Positions 1 through 12,085 of a stretch of 64,000 nucleotides of DNA are shown here, piece by piece. The DNA lies in NCBI GenBank assembly GCA_002007465.1, contig LNAC01000031.1:4295705-4359704 (forward strand), given 5' to 3'. A program made the translations under genes and the position numbers. The stretch is from Ailurus styani. Lineage: Eukaryota; Chordata; Mammalia; Carnivora; Ailuridae. Each line of letters starts with the position of its first letter. The stretch's first letter is position 1. The notes under the pieces are model-generated. The model saw only the letters and a list, made by a program, of their open reading frames with translations, was not told the origin of the DNA and searched no databases.

Positions 1-165
1 GACATCTCTGCTACCCAATATGGTAGCCACCAGTATATGTGCTGTCGAACCCTTGAAATGTGACTAGTGGGACTTAGGAACAAATTTTTAACTTTATCTA
101 ATTTTAATTTAAATACTCACATATGGCTAATGGCTATCCTATCAGACAGAATACATATAGCCTTA
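1..165. repeat. Old interspersed repeat, DNA-transposon-like (family not named)
   Basis: The segment contains CCAATATGGTAGCCACCAG near one end and ATGGCTAATGGCTATC near the other, an imperfect inverted-repeat arrangement. The inner phrase CCCTTGAAATGTGACTAGT appears reverse-complemented in the repeat at 3004-3330 (ACATTTCAAGGGCTC). This resembles an old mammalian non-autonomous DNA transposon, but I cannot name the family. It is cut by the window edge. Confidence 0.5.
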
Positions 166-179
166 TCTCAATAACTACT

Positions 180-310
180 ACTCATTGAGTATCTACTATG
201 TGCTACACAGCTACCTTTGAAGAAGATACAATTTTGTCCCCATTTTACAGATAAGGAAACTAAAGCAAAGAAAGCCTCATGGATTTAAACTCATAAGTGG
301 TAAATTCTAG
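180..310 (+). repeat. MIR SINE fragment
   Basis: The order TTGAGTATCTACTATGTGC, then CCCCATTTTACAGATAAGG and AAACTAAAGCAAAG matches the central and 3' part of the ancient MIR SINE on the + strand. It is diverged and truncated. Confidence 0.65.
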
Positions 311-1190
311 ATTTTATACCTACATCTGTCCCTTTCAAGGCCTGATGTTTTCATTACCAGTAGTTTTTAATACCAGCAGCATATTAGATGGAGAGCTTTT
401 CAGAAATACCTATTTTCAGGTTCCATTCCCATAATTTATTTAATTGGCCAGGGGCAGGGCCCAGGCACATACATATCATTGAAACTACCACTGTGTAGTA
501 ACTGGTGTGACTGAGGCCCCCTGTTATTGGACAGCCATTTCCAAAAGGGAGCTACAAAGAAGTTCTACCTCTATTTCTTCTCTTAAGCATGGTTAACACA
601 ACGCTAAAGAGTCCTTCTCCTTTTTGCATCAGAGTAAATGACTGAGCAGCAACTCCTAGCTTGGATGAGGTCACATAGCTGGTGTTTTGATAGAGTTGAG
701 ACCAGGGCCAAGTTATGGGTAATATGTAAATGTTCCAACTTCTGGAGCTGTGGAGACCCCAAATGAGCAAAGGTTAAGAGAGTTCAGCCCAGGGATTTAA
801 ACCTCCATGCACCAACCAGAAGTTGGAAGGCAGACAGAGGCTGCAGGTGCTATTTGACTGTTTCTAGAGGTGGGAACATTCAGCAACCCGAGGCTTATCA
901 ACTTTGTCCTCTCCACCCTCTTTTTGACACTCCAAAGTTCCTGAGGAGTGGTCCAAGGGCCTCTGTGCAGTATTTTTCACTCTGCCAAGGTTATTTCTAA
1001 CAGATACAACCCTACCCTGTCACACAGTATGTACCTAAAATTGTAACTGTGAAATGAATGAATGCAGATTTTGGAATTCAAGAGGCTGGGACTAATCAGC
1101 TCCTAGACAGGTTCAGATATCTGAGTATGTGTTTGGTAAATAACTTCCTAAAAATCAAATCAGAAAGTCCCTTCAAACTGACAGTTGCCA
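311..1190. other. Intergenic, nothing recognised
   Basis: I see no gene, RNA or confidently named repeat here. Short open frames such as 552-770 (-) lack any protein-like motif and look like chance. Confidence 0.5.
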
Positions 1191-1194
1191 GAAA

Positions 1195-1480
1195 ACAAGG
1201 GGGTAGGGGGGTGGGAAAAATGGGTGATGGGGAGTGGGAGATACAAGTTTTCAGTTATGGAGTGAATAAGTCACAGGAATAAAAGGCACAGCTAAGAAAT
1301 GTAGTCCATGATACTGTAATGGCATTGTATGGTGACAGATGGAAGCTGCCCTCATGGTGAACCTAACATAACCGTATAGAGATGTTCAATCACTATGTTG
1401 TACACCTGAAACTAATGTAACAGGTATGTCAACTATACTCAAAAATATGTTAATAAGAATAATTTTTCATTTTTAAAAAA
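1195..1480 (+). mobile_element. L1 3' UTR fragment
   Basis: G-rich text with GGGAAAAATGGGTGATGGGG is followed by AATAAGTCACAGG and by ATGTTGTACACCTGAAACTA with ATGTCAACTATACTC. That is the usual 3' end of older mammalian L1 elements on the + strand. The open frame at 1058-1282 runs into this repeat and is not a gene. Confidence 0.7.
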
Positions 1481-1489
1481 AGAAATTCA

Positions 1490-3000
1490 GCGTCCAAAAT
1501 AAATAGAAAAGACATCTGAAATAAAGTAATATCAAATATACTTAAAATAATTAATCAATATAATTATCAAAAAAGATGGGTTATCAGTGAGTAACTTTTA
1601 AACAGTTAAAAAAATACTTTATACTTTAAAAACAATTTTTTGACAGTTAAAAAAATTCCTTTAAAACCTTTGCACTTGCCTCAGAAAAGTGGGTAGAGAA
1701 GATGATATCAGTCTCTAAGATAGGATCATTTTTTGTTTCAGAGGCTAAAAGGCTTGAAAGGGATGAAATAAGAAGACAAATGAGAATATTGACAAAAAGT
1801 TAAACAAGAATTTATGCCATATCCATGCATACTCCAAGAGTCCTGTTAAGCATAGGTGACCTGCATTTATCCTTGCGTGGTCTAGGAGACCACTAAATCA
1901 CGTTCTGGGGTTGAGAAATAAAGTCAACAAAGCAAGGGCCTGAAGGAAATTGCCACAAAAATAGAAAATGCTGCTGTAAACATTACCCCTCAAACTAGCC
2001 AAGTATGTCTTTTTCTCCTACAGTAAAGGAGTAAAAATAAAAATAATCTGTGTTTGCGACAATACTCAGGAATGGTGTGTGGCTATAAAATACACTGTGG
2101 AAATCATCTCTCCATTCAGAAACTCAGCACAGCTGCTCCAATAAGGAGGCTGTGTATGTTCTGAAGCTAAATGAACCTGTGTTCTAAGGATCTCTTTAGA
2201 GGTAAAACCTCTGAATGCCATGAGCAAAAATCTCAAGGATGATTGTAGCAAATGGCTTCAAACAGAAACATCTAGTCTGTTGTAAGTGCCTATTAGAAGG
2301 GAGGACTTGAATTCTCTAAAACAAAATCACCAATCCTTCTTGCCAGCCTACTGCTTGTAAAAGTAGGGAAAACATAGGTTTTTTCAAGCTACAGCTGCAG
2401 ATTCAAAAATTAGCTTGTACCAGTTGATTTTGCTTTAGTAATGTAAAAAGTAAACTACCCAAAGAGAGCAGAAAGAATTAACCAAGGGCATCTAGAGATG
2501 TGAAAGAAGATAATGGTAGAAAAAGCCACTTCAAGTATCTCTAAACTTGCATTTCAAACCATGGTTTCCTTTGAAACTTAACTGTCTGCTTCACCCACCA
2601 TCCAAGCCTTTTTTTCCCTTTCTTTCTTAATAACATGTCCAAACTTTAAAAATAACACAAAGGTGTGCATAACTAAAAGTTAGTTTTCTAACCTCTATCT
2701 ATTCTCAATCATATTCCAAATCCCTAGAAATTTTTTTTTAATCATTGTCTATCTCTTAAAATGTTAAAGAAACATGATGTCCCATGTGTAAGTGTCCTAA
2801 AGAAGTTCGTTTGGCTTCAAAGTTTCCATCAGGAGCCAGCTATGTAAGGAGACAGAGAATCAAAAGATGTAAGCACTACTCTTCACTTCTTCCCAACTAT
2901 GTTTGTGCCTTTGAGGAAAGCACTTTCCTCTCTGGAATTACGTTCCCTGTCTGGAATTGAAAATGCTGACTGTTGCTTCACTTCTAATTCAAACCTTCTG
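1490..3000. other. AT-rich intergenic, nothing recognised
   Basis: AT-rich sequence without a supported gene or RNA. The minus-strand frame at 2066-2251 has no recognisable domain. Confidence 0.5.
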
Positions 3001-3003
3001 TAC

Positions 3004-3330
3004 CAGCACTTTCTAAGATAGGTGAGCTATAAGTGTGAGCCACACTGATAATTTAAAAATTTTTAATAACTACATTAAAAAATAAGAAACAGGTAAAACT
3101 AATTTTAATACTTTTTATTTATCCTAATATATCCAAATTATTAACATTTCAACAGGTAATCAATATTAAAATATTATTTTAATATTATTATTAACAGTTT
3201 ACAATCTAAAACTAAGTCTTCAAATCTGGTGTGTATTTGACACAAGATATCTTAACTGAAACTACCCACATTTCAAGGGCTCAATAACTACATGTTAATT
3301 ATTTGCTACTGTCTTGGGCAGCACAGTTTT
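3004..3330. repeat. Old interspersed repeat, same family as 1-165
   Basis: Contains ACATTTCAAGGGCTCAATAA and the terminal-like GCTACTGTCTTGGGCAGCAC. These match, in reverse complement, the repeat at the window start. The AT-rich interior includes AAGTCTTCAAATCTGGTGTG. I think it is a fuller copy of the same DNA-transposon-like family; the name is not known to me. Confidence 0.5.
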
Positions 3331-3651
3331 ATACCAGTGTTGGGACATTATTCCAAAAGAGCTCTATTTCACTGAGTAACTCACTTCTGCATCTCTCTTT
3401 TGATTGCCTCTGTTACCAAAATATTATTATTGATTATCATTTGTGGCAATATCTAATTATTGGCAACGAATTGTTGAATCTACTTAGATTACTCACTAGG
3501 TTCACTATCAGAGCTTTGATTAATATCAGTGCTGTTTCTCTATAATACCTTTAGTCTTTGAGTGAATTTTTCTTGTCTGGCTGAGTCATTCCTATTGAAT
3601 TTTAGATAACTTACCCTGAGCTTCAAAACAATTAGGATATAATATCACTGG

Positions 3652-3664
3652 TAATTAACAACTT
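3652..3664. repeat. Target-site duplication of the L1 (3' side)
   Basis: TAATTAACAACTT here pairs with TAATTAACAATTT at 9465-9477 (12 of 13 identical). The two flank the minus-strand L1. Confidence 0.7.
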
Positions 3665-3959
3665 TATTTTTTATATTTAAATTCAATTAATTAACATATA
3701 GTGTATTATTAGTTTCAGAGGTAAGAGTTCAGTGATTCATCAGTCTTATATAACACTCAGCGCTCATTATATCACCTGCCCTCCTTAATGTCCATCGCAC
3801 AGTTAATCCCATCCTCCCACCACCCTTCCCTCCAGCAACCCTCAGTTTGTTTCCTATGATCAAGAGTCTCATGGTTTGTTTCCCTCTCCGATTTCATCTT
3901 GTTTTATTTTTCCCTCCCTTCCTCCCTTTTGTTTCTTAAATTCCACACTTAAGAATCTC

Positions 3960-6850
3960 ACATGAGTGACATCATATGGTAACTGTCTTTTTCTGATTGA
4001 CTTATTCCACTTAGCATAATACCCTATAGTTCCATTTATGTTGTTGCAAATGGCAATATTTCCCTTTTGATGGTTGAGCAGTATTCCATTAGATGATTGA
4101 TAGATAGATAGATACCACAACTTCTTTATCCATTCATTTGTCAATGGACATCTCGGGTCTTTCCATAGTATGGCTATTGTAGACACTGATGCTATAAACT
4201 TTGGGGTGCAGGTGCTCCTTCAGATCACAACATTTGTATCTTTGAGGTAAATCCCCAGTAGAGCAATTGCTAGGTCATAGGGTAGTTCTGTTTTCAACTT
4301 GTTGAGGAACCTCCATACTGTTTTCCAGAGTGGCTATAGCAGCTCTCATTCCTACTAACAGTTTTCTCTACATCCTTCTCAACATCTGTCATATACTGAA
4401 TGGTTAATTTTAGCCATTCTGACTCATGTGAAGTGGTATCTCACTGTGGCTTTGATTTGGATTTCCCTGAAGGCAAGTGATGTGGAGCATTTTTTCATGT
4501 CTCTTGGCCATTTGGATGTCTTCTTTGAAGAAAGGACTGTTCATGTCTTCTGCTCATTTCTTGATTGGATTATTCTTTGGGTGTTGAGTTTGAGAAGTTC
4601 TTTATAGATTTTGGATACTAGCCCTTCAGCTGATAGGACATTTGCAAGTATATTCTCCCATTCTGTCAGTTGTCTTCTGGTTTCGTTGACTGTTTCCTTT
4701 GCTCTGCAAAAGATTTTTATCTTGATGAAGTCTCAGTAGGTCATTTTTGCCTTTGATTCCCTTGCTTTGGAGACGTGTCTAGCAAGAAGTTTCTGCAGTT
4801 GAGGTTGAAGAGGTTGCTGCCTCTGTTCTCCTCTAGGATTTGGATGGATTCCTGTCTCACATTTAGGCTTTTCATCCATTTTGAGTCTATTTTTGTGTAT
4901 CGTGTAAGAAAGTGGTCCAGTTCCATTCTTCTGAATGTGGCTGTGCAATTTTCCCAACACCACTTGTTGAGGAGAATATCTTTTCTCCATTGGATGTTCT
5001 TTTCTGCTTCATTGAAGATTAGTTGACCATAAAGTTCAGGGTCCATTTCTGGGTTCTCTATTCTGTTCCATTGATTTATGTGTTTGTTTTTGTGCCATTT
5101 CCATACTGTCTTGCTGATCACATCTTTGTAATAGAGCTTGAGGTTTGGATTGTGATGCCACAGTTTTGGTTTTCTTTTTCAACATTCCTTTGGCTATTTG
5201 GGGTGTTTTCTGGTTCCATACAAATTTTAGGATTATTGTTCCAGCTCTGTGAAAAAAGTTGATGGTATTTTGATAGGGATTGCATTGAATGTTTGGATTG
5301 CTCTAGGTAGCATAGAGATTTTTCACAATATTTGTTCTTCCAATCCATGAGCATGGCACGTTTTCCCATTTCTTTGTGTCTTCCTCAATTTCTTTTATGA
5401 TTGTTGTATAGTGTTCTGAGTACAGATCCTTTGCCTCTTTGGTTAGGTTTATTCCTAGGTATCTTATGGTTTTGGGTGCAATTGAAGATGGGATCAACTC
5501 CTTAATTTCTCTTTCTTCTGTCACATTGTTAGTGTATAGCAATGCAACTGTGCACTGATTTTATATCCTGCCACTTGACTGAATTCCTGTATTACTTCTA
5601 GCAATTTTAGGGTGGAGTCTTTTGGGTTTTCCACACAGAGTATGATGTCATCTGCGAAGAATCAGAGTTTGACTTCTTCTGTGTCAATTCAGATGCCTTT
5701 TATTTCTTTTCATTGTATGATTACTGAGGCTAGGACTTCTACTACTATGTTGAACAACAGTGGTCAGAGTTGATATCCCTGCCATGTTCCTTACCTTAGG
5801 GGAAAAGGTCTCAGTTTTTCCCCATTGAGAATAATATTTGCAGTGGGATTGTCATATATGGTTTTTATGATATTAAGGTATATTCCCTCTATCCTTACAC
5901 TGTGAAGAGTTTTAATCAAGAAAGGATGGTGAACTTTGTCAAATGCTTTTTCTGCATCTATTGAAAAGATCATATATTTCTTGTCCTTTCTTTACGTAGT
6001 GTATTACATTGTTTGATATGTGGATGTTGAACCACACTTGCAGCCCAAGAATAAATCCCACTTGGTCATGATGAAAATCCTTTTAATGTACTGTTGGATC
6101 CTATTGGCTAATATCTTTTTATCCTTATTTTGTATGAGAATTTTTGCACCCATTTCATCAGGAATATTGGTCTATAATTCTCCTTTTTGGTGGGGTCTTA
6201 TCTGGTTTGGGGATCAAGGTAATGCTGGTCTCACAGAAAGAGTTTGGAAGTTTACCTTCCATTTCTGAAACAGCCTCCACAGAATAGGTACTAATTCTTC
6301 TTTAAATGTTTGGTAGAATTCCCCTGGGAAGCCATTCAGCACTGGACTTTTGATGGTTGGGAGATTTTTGATTCCTACTTCTATTTCCTTGTTAGTTATG
6401 GGTCTGTTCAGGTTTTCTATTTCTTCCTGGTTCCGTTTTGGTAGTTTATACTTGTCTAGGAATGCATCTCCCAGTTCCTTGTTGATCTTCTACTTTGATG
6501 ATCTGTCCATTTCAGTGAGGGGTGATAAAATCCCCTACTATTACTGTATTATTATCAATGTGTTTCTTTAATATTATTATGAATTGGTTTATATAACTGT
6601 AAAGTCTTTGGTTTAAAATCTAATTTGTCTAATAGAAGAATTGCCACCCCAGCTTTCTTTCGATGTCTATTAGCATGATAAATTGTTTTTCACTTCCTCA
6701 CTTTCAGTCTGGAGGTGTCTTTGGGTTTAAAATGAGTCTCTTGCAGACATCATAAGAATGGGTCTTGCTTTTCTATCCAGTCCCATACCCTGTGTCTTTT
6801 GATTGGGGCATTTAGTCCATTTACATTCCAAGTAACTATCAAAAGATATG
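3960..6850 (-). pseudogene. L1 ORF2 remnant (endonuclease/reverse transcriptase)
   Basis: Read on the minus strand from about 6850, the start shows WNVNGLNAPIKRH, the conserved opening of L1 endonuclease, with QETHF slightly further on. Near 5973-5791 is [15 protein letters not shown] of the reverse transcriptase fingers/palm. The catalytic FADD follows at about 5650, with a stop codon two codons before it. KTIRYLGINLTKEAKDL lies at about 5470 and DPELYGQLIFN at about 5035. The span of about 2.9 kb compares with about 3.8 kb for an intact ORF2. Roughly 0.9 kb is missing, mostly between endonuclease and reverse transcriptase (around 6500-6600). Stops and frameshifts are frequent. It is dead coding sequence of a retrotransposon. 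Confidence 0.85.
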
Positions 6851-6931
6851 AATCTAGTGCCACTGTATTACATATAAAGTCACTGCTTCTGCTCCTTTCT
6901 TGTCTATGATACTTTGGGGCTCTTTCTTTGC

Positions 6932-7815
6932 TTAAAGGATCCCCTTTAATATTTCTTGCAGGGCTGGTTTAGTAATCACAAATTCTTTTAGTTTCTGTTT
7001 GTCCTGGAAGCTTTTTATCTCTCCTTCTATTTTGACTGTCAGCCTTGCTGGATAAAGTATTTTTAGCTGCATATTTTTCTCATCTAGCACCCTGAATATA
7101 ACATGCTAGTCCTTTCTGGTCTGCCAGGTCTCTGTAGATAGGTCTTCTGCCAGTCTAATGTTTCTACCCTTGTAGGTTGAGGACCTCTTGTCCAGCACAT
7201 TCAGGATTTTCTCTTTGTCTCTGACATTTGCAAGCTTCACTATTATATGTCAAGGTGTTGACCTATTTATATTGATTGTGGGGAGTTCTCTGTGCCTCCT
7301 GGACGTGAATGCCTGTTTCCTTCTCCAGATTAGTGAAGTTCTCCACTACAACTAGCTCCAATATGCCTTCTGTCTCTCTATTTTTCCTCTCCTTCTGGGA
7401 TCTCAATTATTCTCATATTATTTCACTTTATGGTATCACTTATCTCTCAAATTTCCCCTTCATTATCCATTACCTGTGTATCATTTTCTCAGCTTCTTTA
7501 TTCTCCCTCTTTTTGTCTTCTATATCACTAATTATCTCTTCTGCCTCATTTATCCTAGCAGTTAGAGCCTCCATTTTTATTGCATGTCACTGATAGCCTT
7601 TTTAATTTTGCCTTGATTAGTTTTTAGTTATTTTATTTCTCCATAATGGGATTCTATAGTGTTATGTATGCTTTTTTTTCAAACCCAGCTGGTATCCTTA
7701 TAATTGTTATTCTGGACTCTACTTCCAACATCTTACTTATATCCATACTGATTAGCTCCCTGGCAGTCAGTAATGCCTCTTGTTCTCTTTTTTGAGGTGA
7801 GATTTTACATCTTGT
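6932..7815 (-). pseudogene. L1 ORF1 remnant (RNA-binding protein)
   Basis: On the minus strand, MTRCKISPQKREQEALLTAR starts at about 7815. It resembles the N-terminus of carnivore L1 ORF1, an RNA-binding chaperone of the L1 particle. The other end, around 6932-6960, reads ...EILKGI-stop, the usual ORF1 C-terminus. In-frame stops occur between them, so it is non-functional. ORF2 begins about 80 bp further along, as expected for the short L1 inter-ORF spacer. Confidence 0.75.
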
Positions 7816-9464
7816 CATTCTGTCCAGAGAAGAACAGATGGACAAGAGAACAAAATACTAAAATCCAACAATGACCCCAGAGAAATATACACTAAACAAA
7901 TCAGAAAGGACCCAAAACGGAAAAAAGAAATTAAAAAAAAAGAGAGAATATAATCAGTTGAACAGAACAGAGCAATACACTGGATCCTATGTGTACTTTG
8001 ATCTGTTTGTTAGAAAAGTAGATCTCAAAATTGTAAAGAAAGAAAAACATACATGTACAAAGATAAAATTAAATACAGCAAAAGGATAGAATGTAACTGT
8101 AAAAGTGAAAATTAAAAGACCAAAAAAAAAAAAAAAGAATATAAACAAACAGGTAAACAGAACAGAGCAATATCCTGGGTGTATTTTGGTCTGTTTGTTA
8201 GAGTTTGTTAGAAGAAACTAAATCCTAAAATTGTAAATAAAGAAAAACTTTACATATATATATATAATTAATATAATAATATAAAATTAAATGCAACGAA
8301 CAGAGTATAAGTATAAAAATGAAAATTTAAAAAGACTTTAAAAAAGAGTTGATAAAATAAGAAAATGGTAGAAAAGGAAAAAGAGAAAAAAATTAAAATT
8401 GAAAGACTAAAGAATCATGAGAAAAAAATTATGCATTCTATATAGTATTTTCCCCTACCACTAGAGTTCTGGAGTTCTGTGTGATCAGCAAATTTGGTCT
8501 TAGCAGGTTGTTCCTGCTGCTCTTCTGGGAAGAGAGACCTGTTGCACTGATTCTCAGGTATCTTTGCCCCATGTAGAGTTGCACCACTCTTGCCAAAGGC
8601 TCAAGCTAAGTAATCTGCTCCCAATTGCTCTATGTGGCTTTTGTTCCCTGAAGGCTTTCAGCGCCACTTTAGAGGATGAGAATGAAAATGGTGGCCTCCC
8701 AATTGCTAGTCCTGGACCCAAAAGCTTGCATCCCCCATTCCTCAGTGCATCCTCAGAGAAAAGTATTCAATCACTCTTGTCTCCCCGGTTTCCATCCACA
8801 CTCTGTGCTCACCCAGCCTATGATGGCTTCTATCTCAGGCTGATGAACTCACTTCAAGTTCCCAGACCGTGTGGACTCCTGTGGTGTGCACCAGTGCTGC
8901 TCCTCCCAGGGAAGGGAGGGAGGGGTTTCTCAGTGGTTCTGCTGCTTGCTAGGGCCCTGCTCAGAGGTCACCTAACTGTGCCAGGGTTCATGATTTATGG
9001 CAACACGGAGGTGAAAGCCCACTCCTTGGTGCACTGATTGCAGCTGGCTTCCCCCACTCCAATGCCTGGGAACTCTGCCCCATTCATTCAGGAACCCCCA
9101 TTCTTGCTGTGACCCTGGGGATCCTGAGACCACACTGTCCTACCTAGGATTCTTCCCTGCTTCACCACCTGAGTGCCTTTCAGGAAGGGTTGTCCCTCCC
9201 CAGAGCAGAATTAAAAGTTCTGATTTTGCACTCCGCTTCTGTATCTCACCATGATTTATCTTCTGACATATAGCCTCAGATTCACTTTGCATCTCTTACC
9301 TTGCAGAAAGTGGTCACTTTTCTATTTGAAGAATTGTAGCAGTTCTTCTCTTAGAGCTAGGTTGAGTTAACAGGGTATTCAGAATGATTTGATAGCTATC
9401 TAGTTGAATTCCTGGGACCAGGCAAAACTAAGGTCTCCTACTCCTCCACCATCTTGGAAACTAT
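7816..9464 (-). mobile_element. L1 5' UTR / promoter region
   Basis: From the ORF1 start this runs through an A-rich block (7860-8440, A-rich on the + strand) into a GC-richer block at 8500-9330 typical of carnivore L1 5' UTRs. It ends at the element's 5' terminus near 9456. The plus-strand open frame of 157 codons at 8564-9037 lies wholly within this UTR and has no recognisable domain, so I do not call it a gene. Confidence 0.7.
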
Positions 9465-9477
9465 TAATTAACAATTT
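9465..9477. repeat. Target-site duplication of the L1 (5' side)
   Basis: TAATTAACAATTT, the partner of 3652-3664. Confidence 0.7.
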
Positions 9478-10094
9478 CAAAAGTACCCTATGCTTTTAAA
9501 AGCCAGACTAATATACTAGCTGGCCTAAACACTATTATTATTTTTCCCAGAATCCACCTATTTGTATCTCATCAATCATGTACTGCACTTCTCAATCCTC
9601 TCACTAAAAAACAAAAACAAAAACAACAAAAAAACTAACATAAAACATAAAGTATCAACAAGTAGTGAAAGTTTAGTAGATTAAATATTTAAAAACTGCA
9701 TTGTTCTCCAATAAATTCAACAAATAACTATTGAGTACTTTTGATAGGTCAGGAGCCACGCTTGGCTTTAAGGAATCCTGTCTTTGTGATTTAATTTCAA
9801 AGATTCTATCAGATTAGCTTATTATCAGAGGCTCTGGCATATGTGTGATGGGGCAGGGGTTTAGGCTTACATTCTAGCATATCTTTTCCTATAGGAACCT
9901 TCTCCCCAAATTGGACACATTTTTAAGCAGACTCTTTCTATCCCTCTAACTCCATTCTACATAAAAAACAAAATATGCTGAAATATGCTATATACCACCT
10001 TTGTTGTGTGCTATACATTTAAGATTTTATTTTATCTTAATTTAAAAAAATCTTTTTAATACAATTCTCTTGATCCAGCTGTTTTCCCACTTCA
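9478..10094. other. Intergenic, nothing recognised
   Basis: AT-rich, with an A/CA-rich stretch at 9606-9640 that looks like a decayed tail. No gene seen. Confidence 0.5.
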
Positions 10095-10205
10095 TTATTT
10101 TATTATGTTTTTAAAGTAAGCTCCACACCCAACATGGGTCTTGAACTCACAACCCCAAGATCAAGAGTCACATGCTCTACCAACTGAGCCAGCCACATAC
10201 TCCTA
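10095..10205 (-). repeat. Old short CAN-SINE copy
   Basis: Minus-strand tRNA-like head CTGAGCCAGCCACATAC preceded by CAAGATCAAGAGTCACATGC and TCTTGAACTCACAACCCC. This is the older SINEC subtype without the CT-rich body. It is diverged and no clear TSD was found. Confidence 0.7.
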
Positions 10206-10240
10206 TTTTTTAAGATTTTATTTTTTTATTTTGTATGCTG

Positions 10241-10490
10241 TAAATTTAAAAGTAGCACATGTTCATTGTAAAGGAAAATATTCAAACAAACCAGAAGTAT
10301 ATAAAGTAAAAAGTGAAAGTTCTCCTCTCTCTAAATTATCCCCAGGTTCATCACTCAGAAGTGAACACTGTTAAGAGTTTCATGAGTATCATCCCACAAT
10401 CCTCCAAGCATATATTAGTATGTATATACAATATACACACATGCATACACATGCTAATTTGGAGAAAGGAGTTTTAAAGTAGTGTGATTA
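10241..10490 (-). mobile_element. Old L1 3'-region fragment
   Basis: GTAGCACATGTTCATTG, followed by GTATATAAAG and GTGAACACTGTTAAGAG, is the familiar text of ancient L1M-type 3' sequence, in the orientation I take as minus. No intact ORF. Confidence 0.5.
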
Positions 10491-10530
10491 AAAACAAAAT
10501 TCAAATAATAGACACAGGTAAAATAAAATG

Positions 10531-10745
10531 ATCCACCTGGTGGTTCAGTCAGTTAACTGTCCAACTTCTGATTTTGGCTCAGGTCATGATCTCAGGGTCC
10601 TGGGATTGAGCTGGCATCAGGCTCCATAATGAGCATGGAGACTGTTTAGAATTCACTCTCTCTCTCTCTCTCTCCCTCTGCCTCTCCCCTGCTTGCATTC
10701 TCTCTCTTTCTCTCCCTAAAATAAATAAATATTTTAAAAATAAAT
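10531..10745 (+). repeat. CAN-SINE with long CT tract
   Basis: Diverged SINE head (CACCTGGTGGTTCAGTCAGT), GGCTCAGGTCATGATCTCAG, a (CT)n stretch near 10659-10676 and an AAATAAATA tail. The flanks AAATAAAATGA (10520-10530) and AAATAAGATGA (10746-10756) form a 10/11 TSD. Confidence 0.85.
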
Positions 10746-10756
10746 AAATAAGATGA

Positions 10757-11319
10757 AATGACCTATATTTACATGCAGTATTTGAGGGATTATTTTAAAA
10801 TAAAGTAACAAATGATTATGAAGAAAATGTAAATTATAAACAAATGCAAATTGTAAAATGCAAAGTAAAATGTTCCCTACCCCACATTCCCACTACCCAA
10901 AGGCAATAACAAATGCCCACAACTGTTTCTTTTGTGTGTGTGTGTATCCTGTGTGAAATTTTCTATGAGTAAACAGGAATATGCACACATGCATAACATA
11001 AATATATATGAAGATATAGAGAATATATATGCCTAATGTAGTTATGCAATATGTTTTCAACAGTTTTTATTGTGAAATCTAATATACACATAGATCAGTG
11101 TGCAAAATAACAAAGTGAACCCCCTTGCAAACACCACCCAGATTGAAAAGTAAAATATTGCCAGCCCCTTAGAAGCTCTCCTCATGACCCCTCCTAATTA
11201 CCACTCTCCTTCGCAAAGGTTTCCAATATCCTGACTTTCACAGTAACACATTCCTTATTTTTTTTAAATTTTACTACCTAAGCGCACAACATCAAGCACT
11301 ATAACTTTTATAGTTTTCA
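10757..11319 (-). mobile_element. Old L1M-type remnants, AT-rich
   Basis: Two blocks (about 10860-11020 and 11050-11319) carry the ancient L1 3'-region text, for example CCCACTACCCAAAGGCAATA and GCAAACACCACCCAGATTG. A short (GT)n run lies at 10933-10945. The second block continues at 11536 beyond the SINE, so the SINE inserted into it. Confidence 0.5.
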
Positions 11320-11527
11320 GATTTTTTTTTATTTTTTTAAAGATTTTATTTATTTATTTGACAGAGAGAGACACAGCGAAAGAGGGAACACAAACAGGGG
11401 GAGTGGGAGAGGGAGAAGCAGGCTTTCTGCAGAGCTGGAAGCCCAATGCAGGGCTCGATCCCAGGACCCTGGGATCATGACCTGAGCCAAAGGCAGACAC
11501 TTAACAAGTGAGCCATCCAGGCACCCC
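11320..11527 (-). repeat. CAN-SINE
   Basis: Poly-T, then AAGATTTTATTTATTTATTT, the GA-rich body, GGGATCATGACCTGAGCC and GAGCCATCCAGGCACCCC at the head. The TSD is AGTTTTCA (11312-11319 and 11528-11535). Confidence 0.95.
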
Positions 11528-11535
11528 AGTTTTCA

Positions 11536-11660
11536 TATTTTAAATAAATGGAGTTGTACCAAATGTATTCTTCTGTGTCCAGCTTATTTTTTTTGCAATA
11601 TTTGTTAATTTTTAGCTTAATACATCTTGGGTATCTTAATTAATACATATAGAATTACCT
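11536..11660 (-). mobile_element. Continuation of old L1 remnant
   Basis: ATAAATGGAGTTGTACCAAA then CTTCTGTGTCCAGCTTATTT is the continuation of the ancient L1 block interrupted at 11320. Confidence 0.5.
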
Positions 11661-11999
11661 CATCTTTGTGATTCCATGGTATAGAAGTAAACAAATAGCC
11701 TGATAACCAAAATATTTTCACTCTTTTGGTCATTATAAAAAATAACATTGTAAAGAAAATCTTAGGCACTCATTTTAATAAACCTATCTTTTTAACTTAA
11801 AATGTAATCATAGTGCTAATGTAAAATGAGGTAGTATGTTAATTATTTCAGAATTCTTGAACAAATTTCAGTTCAGATACAATATAATTTTAACAAAAGG
11901 TGTTCCTACCTTCTAAATTCCAGACTCCTTTCCAAAACTTCTATTTTGCTTAGAGATAAGGAAACATCTTTGGAGCACATTAGTGTTATGTTTTTCAAA

Positions 12000-12085
12000 G
12001 TACAGTCCCTGGACTGCTGGCATCATAGTTCCTGGGGGATCTTATTAAAATGCAGCTTTTCCAGCACTCAACATCTTTAGAGATG
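12000..12085 (+). repeat. MER5-type hAT fragment
   Basis: CAAAGTACAGTCCCTGGACTG, then GGGGGATCTTATTAAAATGC, matches the left part of MER5A-like non-autonomous hAT elements. It is short and diverged. Confidence 0.5.

Larger units (their letters stand above)
3665..9464 (-). mobile_element. LINE-1, nearly end-to-end but disrupted, minus strand
   Basis: The poly-T/A-tail side begins at 3665, followed by the carnivore L1 3' UTR (reverse complement of a text ending in ...AATTAATTGAATTTAAAT). ORF2 and ORF1 remnants follow, then a GC-rich 5' UTR ending at CTCCTCCACCATCTTGG near 9456. That is the reverse complement of the usual CCAAGATGG start. A 12/13-matching TSD brackets the element. The total of 5.8 kb is slightly short of a complete carnivore L1 (about 6-6.5 kb by general knowledge), and much of the shortfall lies within ORF2. 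Many in-frame stops make it non-autonomous. Confidence 0.9.

Noticed and set aside
3300..3330. Resemblance of CTTGGGCAGCACAG to the start of a U6 snRNA copy
   Set aside because: Only a few bases agree and the following sequence does not match. It belongs to the end of an old interspersed repeat.
4096..4113. GATA tetranucleotide run as a microsatellite
   Set aside because: Only about four units, inside the L1 3' end; not worth a separate call.
8564..9037. 157-codon plus-strand open frame
   Set aside because: It lies entirely in the GC-rich 5' UTR of the minus-strand L1 and has no recognisable domain.
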